Source of the DNA: Amphibalanus amphitrite
Lineage: Eukaryota; Arthropoda; Thecostraca; Balanomorpha; Balanidae
Assembly (NCBI RefSeq): GCF_019059575.1
Contig: NW_024883109.1
Coordinates: 62,001 to 126,000, forward strand
Length of the DNA: 64,000 nucleotides
Reading direction: 5' to 3'
Positions within the stretch are counted from its first letter, which is position 1. Each line of letters begins with the position of its first letter. The position numbers and the translations under genes are program-made. The notes under the pieces were generated by a model. The model had not been told where the DNA came from, made no database searches, and was given only the letters and a program-made list of their open reading frames with translations. Below are positions 1 through 10,540 of this stretch, in pieces.

Positions 1-353
1 GAAGTAATGAAAATGCCTGCTATATTGTTTTAGAAAAAAAATTATCAAAAGACTCTGAATATTGTTTTTATAACACTACTCTAAAGTTATTCCTAGTACC
101 AGACATTACAGCTTTAGTGCAGAGTCTTTATTTGTGATATTTTTAGCCAAAAATTATTACTAGTACCGAGCCCTTTCAGCTTTACAGCCCTAGTACCTTC
201 CCCTTATTTTTTATATTTTTTAGCCATTTCAACCTAACCGAATATCTGTATGTTTGTATGTTATTGTTTTGATCAGTATTTTAACTCGTATGCTACCTCC
301 CTATAGGTAAGTTTTATTAAAACATGTGGTAACGGTGTGCTGATTTTTTACAG

Positions 354-1398
354 ATTCCGTATACGCCTTGGGTTGCTGTCGCTGCTCGGTCATCCACAGA
401 TGAAAGTGATCAAGAAATGGACATCACTCAGGTAAGATTCAAGCGTCCTTTATTTTACGTCCAAATTTGAACGCAATCGGCCCAGCCGTTCTCGAGATCT
501 GGAAGCGCCCCCCCCCCCTGCACGTGCGCACGTGCAGTAGCACCCTAACCGCAACATATGGGAATGCATTGCCTGGTGGGTGCCTACTGCCTACCTGTAT
601 GCCAAGTTTCAGCTAAATCGCCCCAGTAATAACAGAGTTATTGAAATGGGAACAAATTCGGCACCTCTTCTTTTTGCATTTTGCACGTGCAGTGGGGGTC
701 ACTCACATAGATCAAGAGCATCCGACCTTTGGTTGAAGGGGTGCAGCTACCCTACAAAATTTACCGCAAGACCGCCCAAGCGGCTGCTGAGATATGAGCC
801 TCTCAAAATCACTTCTTTTGCAATTTTGACAAATAACACCCTTGACTTTTCACGTGGCACGTGCCACGACGGTCCCTGAAATGTATCAAGAGTAGTCAAT
901 TACGGGGTAGAGGGAATAGGACTACCCAACAAAAAAAAAAGACCGCAGGCCAATCGGTCCAGCGGTTGCTGAGATGTAAGCCTCTCAAAAGCGTTACAGG
1001 CCGGGCCGGGTCGGGCCGCTCATACTGAGCTTTTTCCGTGATATTGAAAAGACTTCGCTTCGCTCGCTCGCTCGTAATTAACAATTCATGGTTGACTCTA
1101 TATGGATTAAGCTAAGTGATTGCGCTCTATTAGCACACTATCTAAGTAGCCCTTAATTGCTGCCGGTGCGTGGACTGTGAAAGTGAGCCGAGCTGTGACG
1201 CAAACCGTGCGCCTTTTTCAGGTGTGGGATCACTCGTGGAAGTTCACGGCGGATACGGAGCCGTGCATGCAGCTCTGGTTCGATCCTGCTCAGGGAAGCC
1301 CCAATGACGCCGTGGCGCGCATCTCGGCTGAGCGGGTGATGGCGGCCGGTGCCGCGTGGCTGGTGGCCGCGGCCCTGGCGGCAGCGGCCCGCTCCTGA
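354..1398 (+). CDS. Candidate last two exons of an unidentified protein with hydrophobic C-terminus
   Basis: Two phase-compatible exons are visible. The first (354-431) follows a TTTTTTACAG acceptor and ends at a GTAAG donor; it encodes 26 residues starting IPYTPWVAVAARSS. The second (1222-1398) follows a CTTTTTCAG acceptor and reads VWDHSWKFTADTEPCMQLWF to a TGA stop. The last ~20 residues (AAGAAWLVAAALAAAARS) are strongly hydrophobic and could be a GPI-anchor signal or a terminal membrane segment. I do not recognise the family. The intervening intron is largely occupied by a CACGTG-containing repeat. Upstream exons would lie outside the window. Function is unassigned, and the exon pair itself is an inference from splice signals and open frame. 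Confidence 0.4.
480..1076 (+). repeat. Dispersed repeat with GCACGTGCGCACGTGCA motif, copy 1
   Basis: The stretch contains GCACGTGCGCACGTGCA (about 519-535), phrases such as CCGTTCTCGAGATCTGGAAG, and ends in an inverted copy of an ATTACGAGCGAGCGAGCGAA-like terminus near 1045-1075. The same components recur at 50395-51257, where the terminus is at the left edge. It lies in the intron between the two candidate exons. No protein coding is seen. The element class is unknown; it is probably a non-autonomous transposon. Confidence 0.55.
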
Positions 1399-2560
1399 CC
1401 CGGTCGCCCTGTGCCGAGCACAGCGCCGACTGAGGTCAGTCTTGTGATCGAGCTTCCGCGCCGGAGGTGGAACAGGTGGAGCTGGCGGTCACCTGCGCGG
1501 GCACGGCGGCCTGTAAGCCGTGCCGAGACGAACCGCGACACTCTTGCTAGATCTGCACCCCATTGTAATCTTCTGTAGTCGATATTCGGTAGGTACTCAA
1601 TGCTCATTTTTCTGATATTAGACGAGTGGCGTGTTTTGATGTTACATTGGAGACTGCTGTCTCGGGTGGCCCGACAGTGTTCGATTGTGGTGTAATGTAG
1701 ATACATAGACGGGATGCCCCGGCTCGGATTCGTAGCTGGACTACCATGTGCCTGTCGATTGAGATGCTTTGCCTGGCGATTGCGATGATTCGGGGCGCGG
1801 CCCCACACTGACGCCATGGTGCAATGAGTGACTGGCGACAACTAAGCAATTATGTACTTTTGTAGAGCACATGTTTTCATGGATACGAGAGGCAGTCCTT
1901 TTTTCGCTAGCAGTCATTTGGTTCACGATACTTTCGATACCGACAAATATGTTCGGGCGGCCGGTCCGTCCACAGCTAATGTGTGCTTGCCCGCCGATGC
2001 CTAACGGAGCGCTGTGCTGTCTACGCTCACTGGTCGCTGGCCCGAGAGCCGTTCGGTTGCTGCTGTTAAAACAGTTCTCACAAAAACACGCTGGCTGGCT
2101 GCCAGTTCTTCACCAATGAGAGGCCCAGTAGCATCAGCAGGTAGCATTGTTTAATATTACTATTCCATTTTGTTTACCCATATGTCCGACCTAGAGCCGA
2201 CTGGTAAAAAGCGGCAACCGAGCAGCCCTCCGCAGCGCTGCAGATCATGTACGCTCGATTATACACAATATATGTGTCTTTCTTGCACACAGAGACATGA
2301 CGTTTTGTAGAGCTTTTATATCGCTTGCGGCTGAAATGAATATTGTACATTTTAGAGCTTTCATATACGCGAGAAAATATGGTGCAAAAAAACATTTATG
2401 AAGCCTGTTGAATTTTAAAGGTTGTTGGGGCATTTCACAGACTGTGTCGGTGGTCAGGGCAGCCCGGCCCCGGCCGCCGCCGCCGGCGCCGCCGCCTCCT
2501 TCACTGGTATGTGGCAGGGACGGAAGCTTCGTATTGATATACCGGGGTGCAACTCGAGCA
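1399..2560. other. Intergenic, no supported gene
   Basis: Nothing convincing was found after the stop at 1398. A short proline-rich open segment (about 2445-2505) is bounded by a TTTCACAG acceptor-like and a GTATGTGG donor-like signal, but it has no partner exons. The remainder is mixed-composition unique-looking DNA. Confidence 0.4.
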
Positions 2561-2879
2561 GCATATCACCTATCAAACAACCTTCGGTTATGAAGTGAAT
2601 GAAAACTAAATATTATGTATAACTGTGGTCTGCGCTGCGGTGTTTCCAAAGTGGAGGAAGTACGGGGAGCTGGACCCAGACTCGATGAGCCCTCTACTAC
2701 GGATCTGGGTCTTCGCAGCTGATCGTCTGTGAATGAGAGATCATATGATACCAATGCATACCGAACGGATCAAAAACAGTGCCATTATATATTTGCAATT
2801 CTACAGCTTTACGTAAGCCCATCCTAGTGAATGCATCAATACGCGTTGATTTGACAACTGACATCCGGTTGAAGGCGTT

Positions 2880-3664
2880 TTTTTTTTCGGCCAACAGCCG
2901 GCCAGCAGTTGTTGCAGGCCGGCCTCGTTGGGAAGCAGGTTCATTTTCCGACAGCCACTGCGTGCGGAAGCACTCTCTGATGGCGCGGACGGCGCGCGCC
3001 GGCTCCTGTTTCTGTGACGTGTAGAGGCGGGTGTCGAGCAGCTGGGCGCGTAGCGGGCGGTCCTCGAGCACGCGGAACGCGGCCGGCTGGCGCGGGTACA
3101 GGCGCTCCCTAAACAGCAGGCCCGATTGGTGGCAGAGTCGAGCGTCGCGGCGCGGCAGAGTCGAGCGTCGCGGCGCGGCAGAGCGCGCGGCGCGGCCGCC
3201 GTCTGTTCCAGCTCGGCGTCGGCGCGCCCCTCGGCGAACAGCAGGTGCAGCTGACGGTCGGCCAGGCAGAAGCCGCTGATGCCAGGTGTGCTGACGTCGC
3301 CCGGCCGGCGCGGCGCGGTGCCCTCGGCCGCCGCCGGGCTGGGCGGCTCGTTGAGCTGTTGGATGAGCTGCAGCACGCCGCTGCGCTGCAGGCCGCGCTG
3401 CGAGACCACGGCCAGCAGTCGGCCATAGGCGCAGCGCGCCGGCGCCGGCCGCGGCAGCAGGTCCAGCGGCACGGCCAGTGACACGGAGACGGACAGCTGC
3501 GCCGCCGACTGGAGCAGCTGCAGCGGCCCGAACGGCGGCTGACACGTGCCGCGCTCAATGTCGGCCGCCGGCGAGGCAGCCGCTCCGGCTGGCACCGCTG
3601 TTAGCGGCACCTCCACACTGAGCAGGCGCACGCCGCGCGTCAGAGCAGAGACATCCACCACCAC
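2880..3664 (-). CDS. Frame-disrupted coding region, possibly CFAP92/KIAA1257-like C-terminus
   Basis: On the minus strand a GC-rich exon starts after a TGTGCGCGGCAG acceptor at 3664 and reads VVVDVSALTRGVRLLSVEVP, continuing through STPGISGFCLADRQLHLLFA. At 3133-3181 a 23-bp segment occurs twice in tandem. It shifts the frame, so the protein-like continuation (SGLLFRERLYPRQPAAFRVL, then AQLLDTRLYTSQKQEPARAV) lies in another frame. Near 2955 a segment NLLPNEAGLQQLLAGC returns to the first frame. The order of segments reminds me of the C-terminal region of the cilia/flagella protein CFAP92 (KIAA1257), but this is recollection. It is either a decaying host gene or a sequence/assembly artefact. 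A short open segment at 2566-2754 could be a further 3' exon. Confidence 0.45.
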
Positions 3665-3721
3665 CTGCCGCGCACACAGAGGGCCGACAGTGGTGACAGC
3701 GCGCGGCGGGTCAGACCTCAC

Positions 3722-4271
3722 AGTGGGGATAGCGGCAGCGGGTCAGACACCCTTATAGAAACAGCACGGGGCGGAGCCGACAAAAGAGGACGAGGAGACG
3801 GTCATACAGCCGACTGAGGTCCGGGCACCGACTGACTCAAAGTGCTGAACATGTCACACATTTCTAAATGGCTTCTGTAGGACGGAATAGTGTCTCTTCC
3901 TTCCAAGGCTTCCTTGCAGAATAATATGGAAAGACACAATTTTACAAGTTGTTTTTATGACATAAGTTCTTTATAACATTTCAACACGCAAACATCATAC
4001 CTTGACAATTGTTCACGATGAAGATCATGCAGGAGCATTTCATATTTAGTCACCCCTGATTATTTTGTTGATAGGTAGTGATGCGAAAGGCAAATTACCA
4101 AAGTATATATTTGCAATTATTTGAGTTAATAATTTCAACTTTTTTGTGTTGAAAATTGACTTTTGAAACAATAAAGGCAAATGAATTATCAGTGTCTGGA
4201 AAGGTGCAATGCTGAAAGCTTCTTATTACATTCTAATTTATATCTAAAGCTTTGTGATATCCAAACTCTCA
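3722..4271. other. Intergenic AT-rich DNA, nothing recognised
   Basis: No open frame with protein-like composition, no tandem repeat and no clear inverted ends were seen between the disrupted coding region and the MITE starting at 4280. Confidence 0.4.
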
Positions 4272-4279
4272 GAAATAAC

Positions 4280-4498
4280 CAAGGACGTAACCAAGGAGGG
4301 GGGAGGGGCACGGGAGCCATGCCCTCGTGCCCCTTCCCCCCTCGGCGATGGCGAATTTTTTTTTTAATAAAAACAGCTGTGACACACCCCCAAAATAGTG
4401 GGCCTAATCCGAGAAATTTTCCTTTTTTTGGAGGGGGTACAACACTAAGCCACAACCTGTGACCCCCCCCCCTCAGCAAAATCCTGGCTACGTGCCTG
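4280..4498. mobile_element. hAT-type MITE, 219 bp, TSD GAAATAAC
   Basis: The element starts CAAGGACGTAACCAAGG and ends CCTGGCTACGTGCCTG, so the ends form an imperfect terminal inverted repeat. It is flanked on both sides by the identical 8-mer GAAATAAC (4272-4279 and 4499-4506). Eight-base target duplications with C-A-starting ends are the mark of the hAT superfamily. The interior is purine/pyrimidine-skewed with C and G runs and no coding capacity, so it is non-autonomous. Confidence 0.85.
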
Positions 4499-4808
4499 GA
4501 AATAACAAAGCACATCCCATCCTTTGATGCCACTTACCAGCAGCTTTGCGCACTACCAAACAGCCACCTTTGGGCCTTTGTTGTTCTTGTTTTGGGCATT
4601 GTCAGTGGTAACTGGAAATAATCAGACATGATGGTCAGAGTAGGGAATGTGACTACAACAAAAATCATTTGATTCCTACAATATAGACATGATTTAATAG
4701 AAGACCTTCTTCTTAAGAAAGTGTGTCATGGATACCAGCTAATCCGTATGGTATTTATATCCAGTATTATCATATAGGTACATATAACAATTATCACCAC
4801 CCGCCACC

Positions 4809-5060
4809 ATTGAATGTAGGTTTTAGGTTGTAGGTTGTAGGTGGTAGGTCGGGTATCGGTAAAGCTGGTGTCACCGTCAGCGCTAACCGGTAAATGTAAA
4901 GATAAAAGGAAGCTTAAAAACAATCTAACCTAACCTAACCTTACCTAGTACCTACTGACCTACAACCTACAACCTACCTACCTACAACCTACCAAACTAA
5001 TATACGCTGACAGTGATGCCAGCTTTACCAATGCCGTACGTTGTAGGTTGTAGGTAAGGC
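4809..5060. repeat. Imperfect foldback repeat with GTAGGTT arrays
   Basis: Tandem GGTTGTAGGTTGTAGG motifs at about 4818-4850 face ACCTACAACCTACAACCTAC at about 4960-4990 and another GTTGTAGGTTGTAGG at 5040. The arm containing GGTAAAGCTGGTGTCACC (about 4858-4875) is repeated in inverse near 5015-5030. It is probably a small foldback or TIR element; its borders are uncertain. Confidence 0.5.
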
Positions 5061-5914
5061 TAGGTCAGGTAAGATTCATTATATATTTACTGAGAAGACG
5101 GCTGGATGCTCTTGAGACGTGGCTATACATTTACATTTTGTAAGTACCTAATTTTCAGGTTTCAATGAATATTTCCTAGTGGAATGTTTTGAAAACCATT
5201 CTAAATGACCTTTAGCATTCAATAGTACTTTAAAGCTAATTAACCACATCGCCAATGCTAGGTCACATTGCATGCCTACTTTCACCGGCAGCTCCATGGG
5301 ATATATGATAGGCAGGGGTAAATGAAATATTTTTTTATTAATATTCTTGAAGAAAATTATAGACATGAAAAGAAGATGATCTGCCTTTGAGATTGATATG
5401 TGATGCCTACTTTGGAGGAACATAATCATAATAATTACACAATCATAAAAATGCAATGTAACCAAACAGCCGCTTATGCCGCAAAATGAGAATCAAGCCA
5501 ATCACTGAGGACAAACAATTTCAAACCACCAAAACTATATTCTTGCTATTCACCAATAATCCTAAAATAGCGTTCCATGGCCATTATATGCACCTTTCAC
5601 CCTTACCTCCGACAGATAACTAGCGCCACGGGCAGACACACGGGGCGACAAGTTGTTTACAACCGCTACAGTCCGACGAGTCTATCCTCCTCAAGGCTGA
5701 TTGGCTTGAGTGTGACGTCATTGCTATGACATCATACAGTAGCTGCGGTAGAGAGTATAAACATAGTACCAATATGTTAAATAGTTTGAAATACTTTTTA
5801 GCGAATTATGCACTTCTGGCACCGGTTTTGAAAAGAAAATGAAAAATAATAATGTCAAAATAAAAACCAACGATATCTTCATATTTCAGGAAGGTGGCAC
5901 TTTTCCTTTAATTT
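5061..5914. other. Intergenic, nothing recognised
   Basis: Mostly AT-rich unique-looking sequence. No gene or clear repeat boundary was found before the GGTCA clusters begin at about 5920. Confidence 0.4.
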
Positions 5915-5919
5915 AAAGT

Positions 5920-6148
5920 TTGAGGTCAAGGTCAAGGTCAGGTCAAGGGTACAAATTGCAAGTTTCTACAGTATCGGCCTTGCACCGTAGTTGCCGAAGA
6001 ATGGAGTCATGGACTGAGACTGATCGCCCAAAACGTGTTCTTAGGCTACCAAGACAATATTCGTTGCATACAATATCATTCAGAGGTCAAGGTCAAGGTC
6101 AGGTCAGGTCAGGTCAGGTCACCAAAAAACAAAATATAGAAAAGGGCA
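5920..6148. repeat. GGTCA-rich repeat, left part (split by the 4.3-kb hAT element)
   Basis: Two clusters of head-to-tail GGTCA pentamers are seen (about 5921-5946 and 6083-6121). After the hAT insertion, a GGTCA cluster of the same kind resumes at about 10567-10603, which suggests that the hAT element landed inside this repeat. Confidence 0.55.
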
Positions 6149-6417
6149 TGTGCGACCACGGGCGTAGGAACGTCATGAAAAGTGGGTGGGCAACCCTGTC
6201 AAGGGGCCTCCTTTTCCAGGGGCCTCCCATTTTCAGGGGCCTCCAACTTTTGCCTCGTCCTGCTGGCTGCTTTCAAGTATGACATCCAAATCTAGCTTCT
6301 CAGATCGGGCAGATGTACCCAGGGGCGTAACCGCTTAAGCGAACAGTGCGGAAAGTCCGCACCAGTTTTTAAAACTTATCCCCCCTCCGATTTTTTTAAA
6401 GAATCTATTTGCCGCAA

Positions 6418-8130
6418 AGAACAGAACAGAACAGATTTATTTGAATAAGATCCACGATTACATGGCTTTTCACTTACTCGCGTCTGAATGGTAATACAAT
6501 GGGAAGTTGGAACAGACACACGGAAATGACTACAACCATTCGCATACCATGCATACACTCGCACCAGGAACGATATCGTAAATCAGAGAGATCCAGCGAA
6601 CAGCCTGGCATCTGCCCGGAAAGACAAAGTGCCAGGCTCAATGCCGCTGTCGTTCAGCAGCGACACACCGCGGTAACAGAGTCGCCGCCTGCCGGCCTCC
6701 ACACGGATGGCCGGAAGGGTAAACGAGTCCGCTCGCCTGGTGTTATGATCATGCCGCTGGTGGGCTCGCTGTCCGAAGGTCTTAAGAAGAAAGTCCGGAT
6801 GACCTGACTTCATCGCCCGCTCGACTGCACACAAGGTATGGTAAGCCACCAACTGTTCGGCCGTGAGCCAGCCGAGGCTTGATATGGCACCCGAGATGTG
6901 ATCACATCGCCTTTTCCCGGTCACGACACGTGCGCAGAAGTTGATGGTCTTCTGTACACGGTGCAGCTGTGTGCTAGTGCAAGACCCATACACCGACATG
7001 CAGTAGCGCACAATGGATAACACTAGAGCTTCTGTGATGCCCTTTAACACAGGTCTAGGTATGACGTGACGTGCGTGACTTAGGGCTATCAGAATACCGG
7101 CGCACTTATGGGACATATTGTCTATCTGAGCCTCAAAATTTAGATACCTGTCAAGTTGAACACCGAGGTTTTTAACTACTCCTGAGTCTGGAATGACATC
7201 TCCATTGAAGGTCAACGTCACAGGTGGTACATTGCGCAGCATTGAGGGGGTACCTAGCACTAACATCTGCGTCTTCTTGGAGTTGAGCTTCATCCGGTTG
7301 AAGCAAAACCATTGGTACAACATGTCGAGTCCGTGCTCCATACGGGCGACGAGCTGCGGTAAGTCACACTTTCTGCCTGTCACTATCAGTTGTGTGTCGT
7401 CAGCATACTGGACAACACTAACACCGTCCGGCACATGCAAGCTAAGGTCGTTCGCAAACAGCATGTACAGAATGCAACTGAGGGCGCCGCCCTGGTATAC
7501 ACCGATCACATTGCTCTTTTCATCGGAAAGTAGCATCCTTCCGTCTGCGCACCGTACCTGCACCTGCTGCGCGTGGTCTGCCAAATAGTCACGGAACCAT
7601 TTGGTAGTGATGCCGTAGAGAGACAGCTTTTCTAGCAGCTTGTCATGCGGAACAACGTCAAAACATTTAGATAAATCGAGAAGTACTAGAATACTTATCT
7701 CGCCGTTGTCCATAGCGTGAAGCGCCAGATCGGTGATCACGTGCAGTGCGGTTTCAGTGGAACGGAATTTACGGTACCCGTGTTGACAATCGGAGAGCAG
7801 GCAATTGTCCTCGAGATAAGCAATGAGCTGCGCCTGTACAACGCGCTCGACAATTTTCATTATTGCTGGCAGAATCGAGATGGGTCGAGTATCGGACGGT
7901 TCGGTGGCAATTCCGGCTTTAGGAATGGGTGTGACTAGCGCATGCTTCCAGGCGTGCGGCACTGTACCGGTGACAAGGCTCGAGTTTACAACGTCAAGCA
8001 GAGCATGTCTCACACCCAAGAAAAACTTTTGCAGCATCAGCACGCTAATGCCGTCAATTCCTGTTGAATTGGACGGTTTCATCATCGCGAGCGTGGCACA
8101 CAAAGTATCCAGTAAACGGCGCATGACCCC
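6418..8130 (-). mobile_element. 5'-truncated non-LTR retrotransposon (CR1/Jockey-like LINE)
   Basis: The element reads on the minus strand. Its 3' end after the stop is short and finishes in a tandem (TGTTC)n-like tail at about 6418-6440, a common feature of CR1/L2-type LINEs. Homology begins abruptly near 8124, within the linker before the reverse transcriptase. The endonuclease and any ORF1 are therefore absent, as in typical 5'-truncated insertions. It sits inside the 4.3-kb hAT element and so was inserted into it or amplified with it. Confidence 0.8.
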
Positions 8131-8244
8131 TGAAAACCCTAACACAAATGTCTTCCTCGTTTCCCAGGTGCCCCCATTAGCTTCATAGGCGCCCTCTTTG
8201 GCATATAAGCGCCCTATGTATGGGCCGCGGCCTGTCGGGAGCAA
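6583..8244 (-). CDS. LINE reverse transcriptase fragment (uninterrupted frame)
   Basis: An open frame of about 550 residues encodes the reverse transcriptase of a non-LTR retrotransposon, which copies LINE RNA at the target site. Visible RT motifs, in order: TGIDGIS linker (~61-67), HGYRKFRSTETAL (~155-167), motif A LLDLSKCFDVV (~188-198), motif B VYQGGALS (~249-256), motif C YADDTQL (~280-286), then NSKKTQMLVLG and KNLGVQLD. Both catalytic aspartates of YADD are present. QGGALS replaces the more usual QGS-type motif. The first ~40 residues of the frame look non-homologous and come from sequence upstream of the truncation. No internal stops, so the insertion is fairly young. No endonuclease domain, hence not autonomous. 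Confidence 0.9.
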   Translation of the reverse strand: MLPTGRGPYIGRLYAKEGAYEANGGTWETRKTFVLGFSGVMRRLLDTLCATLAMMKPSNSTGIDGISVLMLQKFFLGVRHALLDVVNSSLVTGTVPHAWKHALVTPIPKAGIATEPSDTRPISILPAIMKIVERVVQAQLIAYLEDNCLLSDCQHGYRKFRSTETALHVITDLALHAMDNGEISILVLLDLSKCFDVVPHDKLLEKLSLYGITTKWFRDYLADHAQQVQVRCADGRMLLSDEKSNVIGVYQGGALSCILYMLFANDLSLHVPDGVSVVQYADDTQLIVTGRKCDLPQLVARMEHGLDMLYQWFCFNRMKLNSKKTQMLVLGTPSMLRNVPPVTLTFNGDVIPDSGVVKNLGVQLDRYLNFEAQIDNMSHKCAGILIALSHARHVIPRPVLKGITEALVLSIVRYCMSVYGSCTSTQLHRVQKTINFCARVVTGKRRCDHISGAISSLGWLTAEQLVAYHTLCAVERAMKSGHPDFLLKTFGQRAHQRHDHNTRRADSFTLPAIRVEAGRRRLCYRGVSLLNDSGIEPGTLSFRADARLFAGSL

Positions 8245-9340
8245 AATTCAAAAAAAAAAAAAGTCATCAGAGACATCCCCATACGTGCCACAGTCGCCCC
8301 GTTGTCGCATACAATGTGCGCTTATCATAGGCGTCTCTCTTTTAAGGACACTTGAAGGCGCCTCTCTTTGCCATGCCGGCGCCCCTTTTTCTTATGAATG
8401 CACCCCCATGGCATTGATCAATTGCAATTTGCAGACCTCTATTGCATGTGGACGCCCATATATGTAAGCCTCAGAGGTGCCCCTCTTTCGGATTGAGGCG
8501 CCCCTATGGGCTTCATAGGCGCCCCTCTATTGCACGTAGGTGCCCTACTGTCTCAGAACCGCTCCCCTTTGGCATGCAGACGCCCATCTTTCGTACGGAG
8601 GAGCCGCTGTGGTTCTTAAAGACGGCATGGTGCTCCCAGACGCAGATGGGGCTCTCGGAGTCGACAGTGTGGGACCTTCAGTCGCTGATGGGTGCCCGCC
8701 GGATGTGGACCCTTGGAGACGCCGGTATGGGGCCCTCAGAGATGCCGGTATGTGGCCCTTAGAGACACCGGTGTGGAACCCTCAGATACTTCAGTGTGAA
8801 GCCCTTACAATTGCTGGTGTGGAGCTATGAATGCGCTGGCTTAAATCCCTCAGAGGCCGGTACATGGACATTAGAGCTAAGTGAGAGCTTGTGTGGTGCC
8901 TTCAGTGGCCTTGTGGAGCCGTTAGACATCAACATGGTGCTCTCGGGAGCCGGTGAGTCCTCAAAGTCACCGGTGTGGGGCCTTCAGAGCTCCGAGATAC
9001 TGGTGTGGGCCCTCAGAGGTGTCGGTGTGGGTCCTTCAGATGTGCCTATAGAGCCTTGAGATGCACAGGTGTGGTGGCCCACTGAGGCGCCGGTGTGGGG
9101 CCCCCAGAGCCACCGATATAGGGCCCTAAGAGACACTAGTATGACCCTCAAAGGCGCCGCTGTGTGGCGCTCATAAACACTGGTGTGGAGCCATCACAGG
9201 CGGGTGGAGCCGTTAGAGGCCGGAAAGGGCCCTTAGATGCCTACAAGGAGCCTTCAGAAGCCGGCGTGGCACCCTTATGGGAATAAGCGTGTCTACTTAG
9301 GAGCCCTTGAGGTGCTCTCATGAGCTCTGTGGGGCCCTAC
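8150..9340. repeat. Degenerate ~30-35-bp satellite (GTGGGGCCCTCAGAGA type)
   Basis: Imperfect units resembling GGTGTGGGGCCCTCAGAGA and, further left, GGCGCCCCTCTTTGGC recur along the interval with drifting length. Open frames here are by-products of the repeat. It lies inside the hAT element between the LINE and the second array. Confidence 0.7.
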
Positions 9341-9369
9341 TGAGCCGAAATATGGACACGGCCAGTTGC

Positions 9370-10290
9370 CGCGCATGGCTCTTCGGACTATCATTCTCAG
9401 GGGCCTCATCTGCCTAGTTTGAATAGAAGGGCCTCTCAGAGACCATCAGTCTCATGGGCCTCCTCTGGCTAGTATAAATAGAAGGGCCTGTTAGACCATC
9501 AATGCTAGGGGCCTCCTTTGGTTAGTATAAATAGAAGAGCCTCTCAGACCATTAATCTCAGGGGCTCCTGTGAACAGTATAAATAAAAGGGCCTCTCAGA
9601 CCATCAGTCTCGGGGGGGGGGCCTCCCTAGAAAAGTGTAAATGTGGATAGAGGGCCCCCCTCAGATTCATTAGGAGTGGACCTCTCTGACTATCAGCCTC
9701 AGGGGCCTCTTGTGGCTAGTATGAATATAAGAGCCTCTCAGACCATCGGTCTCAGGGGCCTCTTCTGACTAGTGTGTATAGAGGGCCCTCCCAGACCAAC
9801 GGTTTCAGGGGCCTCAAGTGGCCAGTTATATGAACAGAAGGGCCTCACAGCCATCAGTCTCATGGGCCTCTTCTGACTGGTGTGATTATAAGGGCCTCTC
9901 AGGTCATCAGTCTCAGGGGCCTCCTCTGACTACAGTGTAGATGGATAGGCCTCCCAGACCATTAGTCTCAGGGGCCTCTTCTGACTATTGAGGATAGAGG
10001 GGCCTCCTCTGACTAGTGAGGGTAGGGGGCCTCGGCTAGACCGCCAGTGTCAGGGGCCTATTCTGACTAGTGTGGATGGAGGGGCCTCCCAGACCACCAG
10101 TCTCAAACCTCTGACTAGTGTGGATAGAGGGGCCTCCCAGACCGCCGGTGTCAGGGGCCTCCCCAGACCAGTGTGGATATTGGGGCCTCCTCAGATCCAC
10201 TAGGGCCTCTCAGGCCATCATTCTCAGGGGCTTCGACTGACAAGTATGAACAGAGGGCCTCCTTGGATCCATCACGGCCCCTTGGAGTCC
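9370..10290. repeat. ~57-60-bp tandem array (AGGGGCCTC / AGACCATCAGTCTCA type)
   Basis: About fifteen degenerate units share the order GGGGCCTC, CTGACTAGTGTGGATAGA, GGGCCTCTCAGACCATCAGT. The left-hand units carry TATAAATAGAAGGGCC in place of GTGGATAGAGGGGCC. It is an internal minisatellite of the hAT element and related to the short GGGGCCTCC run near that element's left end (about 6197-6252). Confidence 0.75.
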
Positions 10291-10540
10291 AAGCGTGGGG
10301 ATCCGTGGAACTTATTTTTACCGAGTTTGTTTATTCTGGAAGGTGACGACGTCCTCTCCAATCGAGACGAGGGGCCTCGAGTAAAAAGTGGGTGGGCCAA
10401 AACACATGGTTGGCCCCCCCACCTCGAAAAGTGGGTGGGCACTTGCCCACCTGGCCCCCCCTGTTCCTACGCCTATGTGTGCGACACATGTTTTATGGGT
10501 CATTTTACTCATAGAATTCAATAGGCACACTCAATAAGTG

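Larger units (their letters stand above)
6157..10477. mobile_element. 4.3-kb hAT-type element with internal satellites, TSD TGTGCGAC
   Basis: The left end CACGGGCGTAGGAAC (6157-6171) is mirrored by GTTCCTACGCCTATG (10463-10477), a 15-bp TIR with two mismatches. Identical 8-bp flanks TGTGCGAC lie at 6149-6156 and 10478-10485. Both ends also carry AAAAGTGGGTGGGC subterminal motifs. This end sequence and an 8-bp duplication fit hAT. No hAT transposase is present. The interior is a CR1/Jockey-like LINE copy, an ~18-bp GGGGCCTCC array at the left (about 6197-6252), and two longer arrays at the right. It is non-autonomous and has expanded internally. Confidence 0.85.

Noticed and set aside
4921-4945. 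CTAACCTAACCTAACC as telomeric DNA
   Set aside because: Only a few irregular units, embedded in a foldback repeat with GTAGGTT words.
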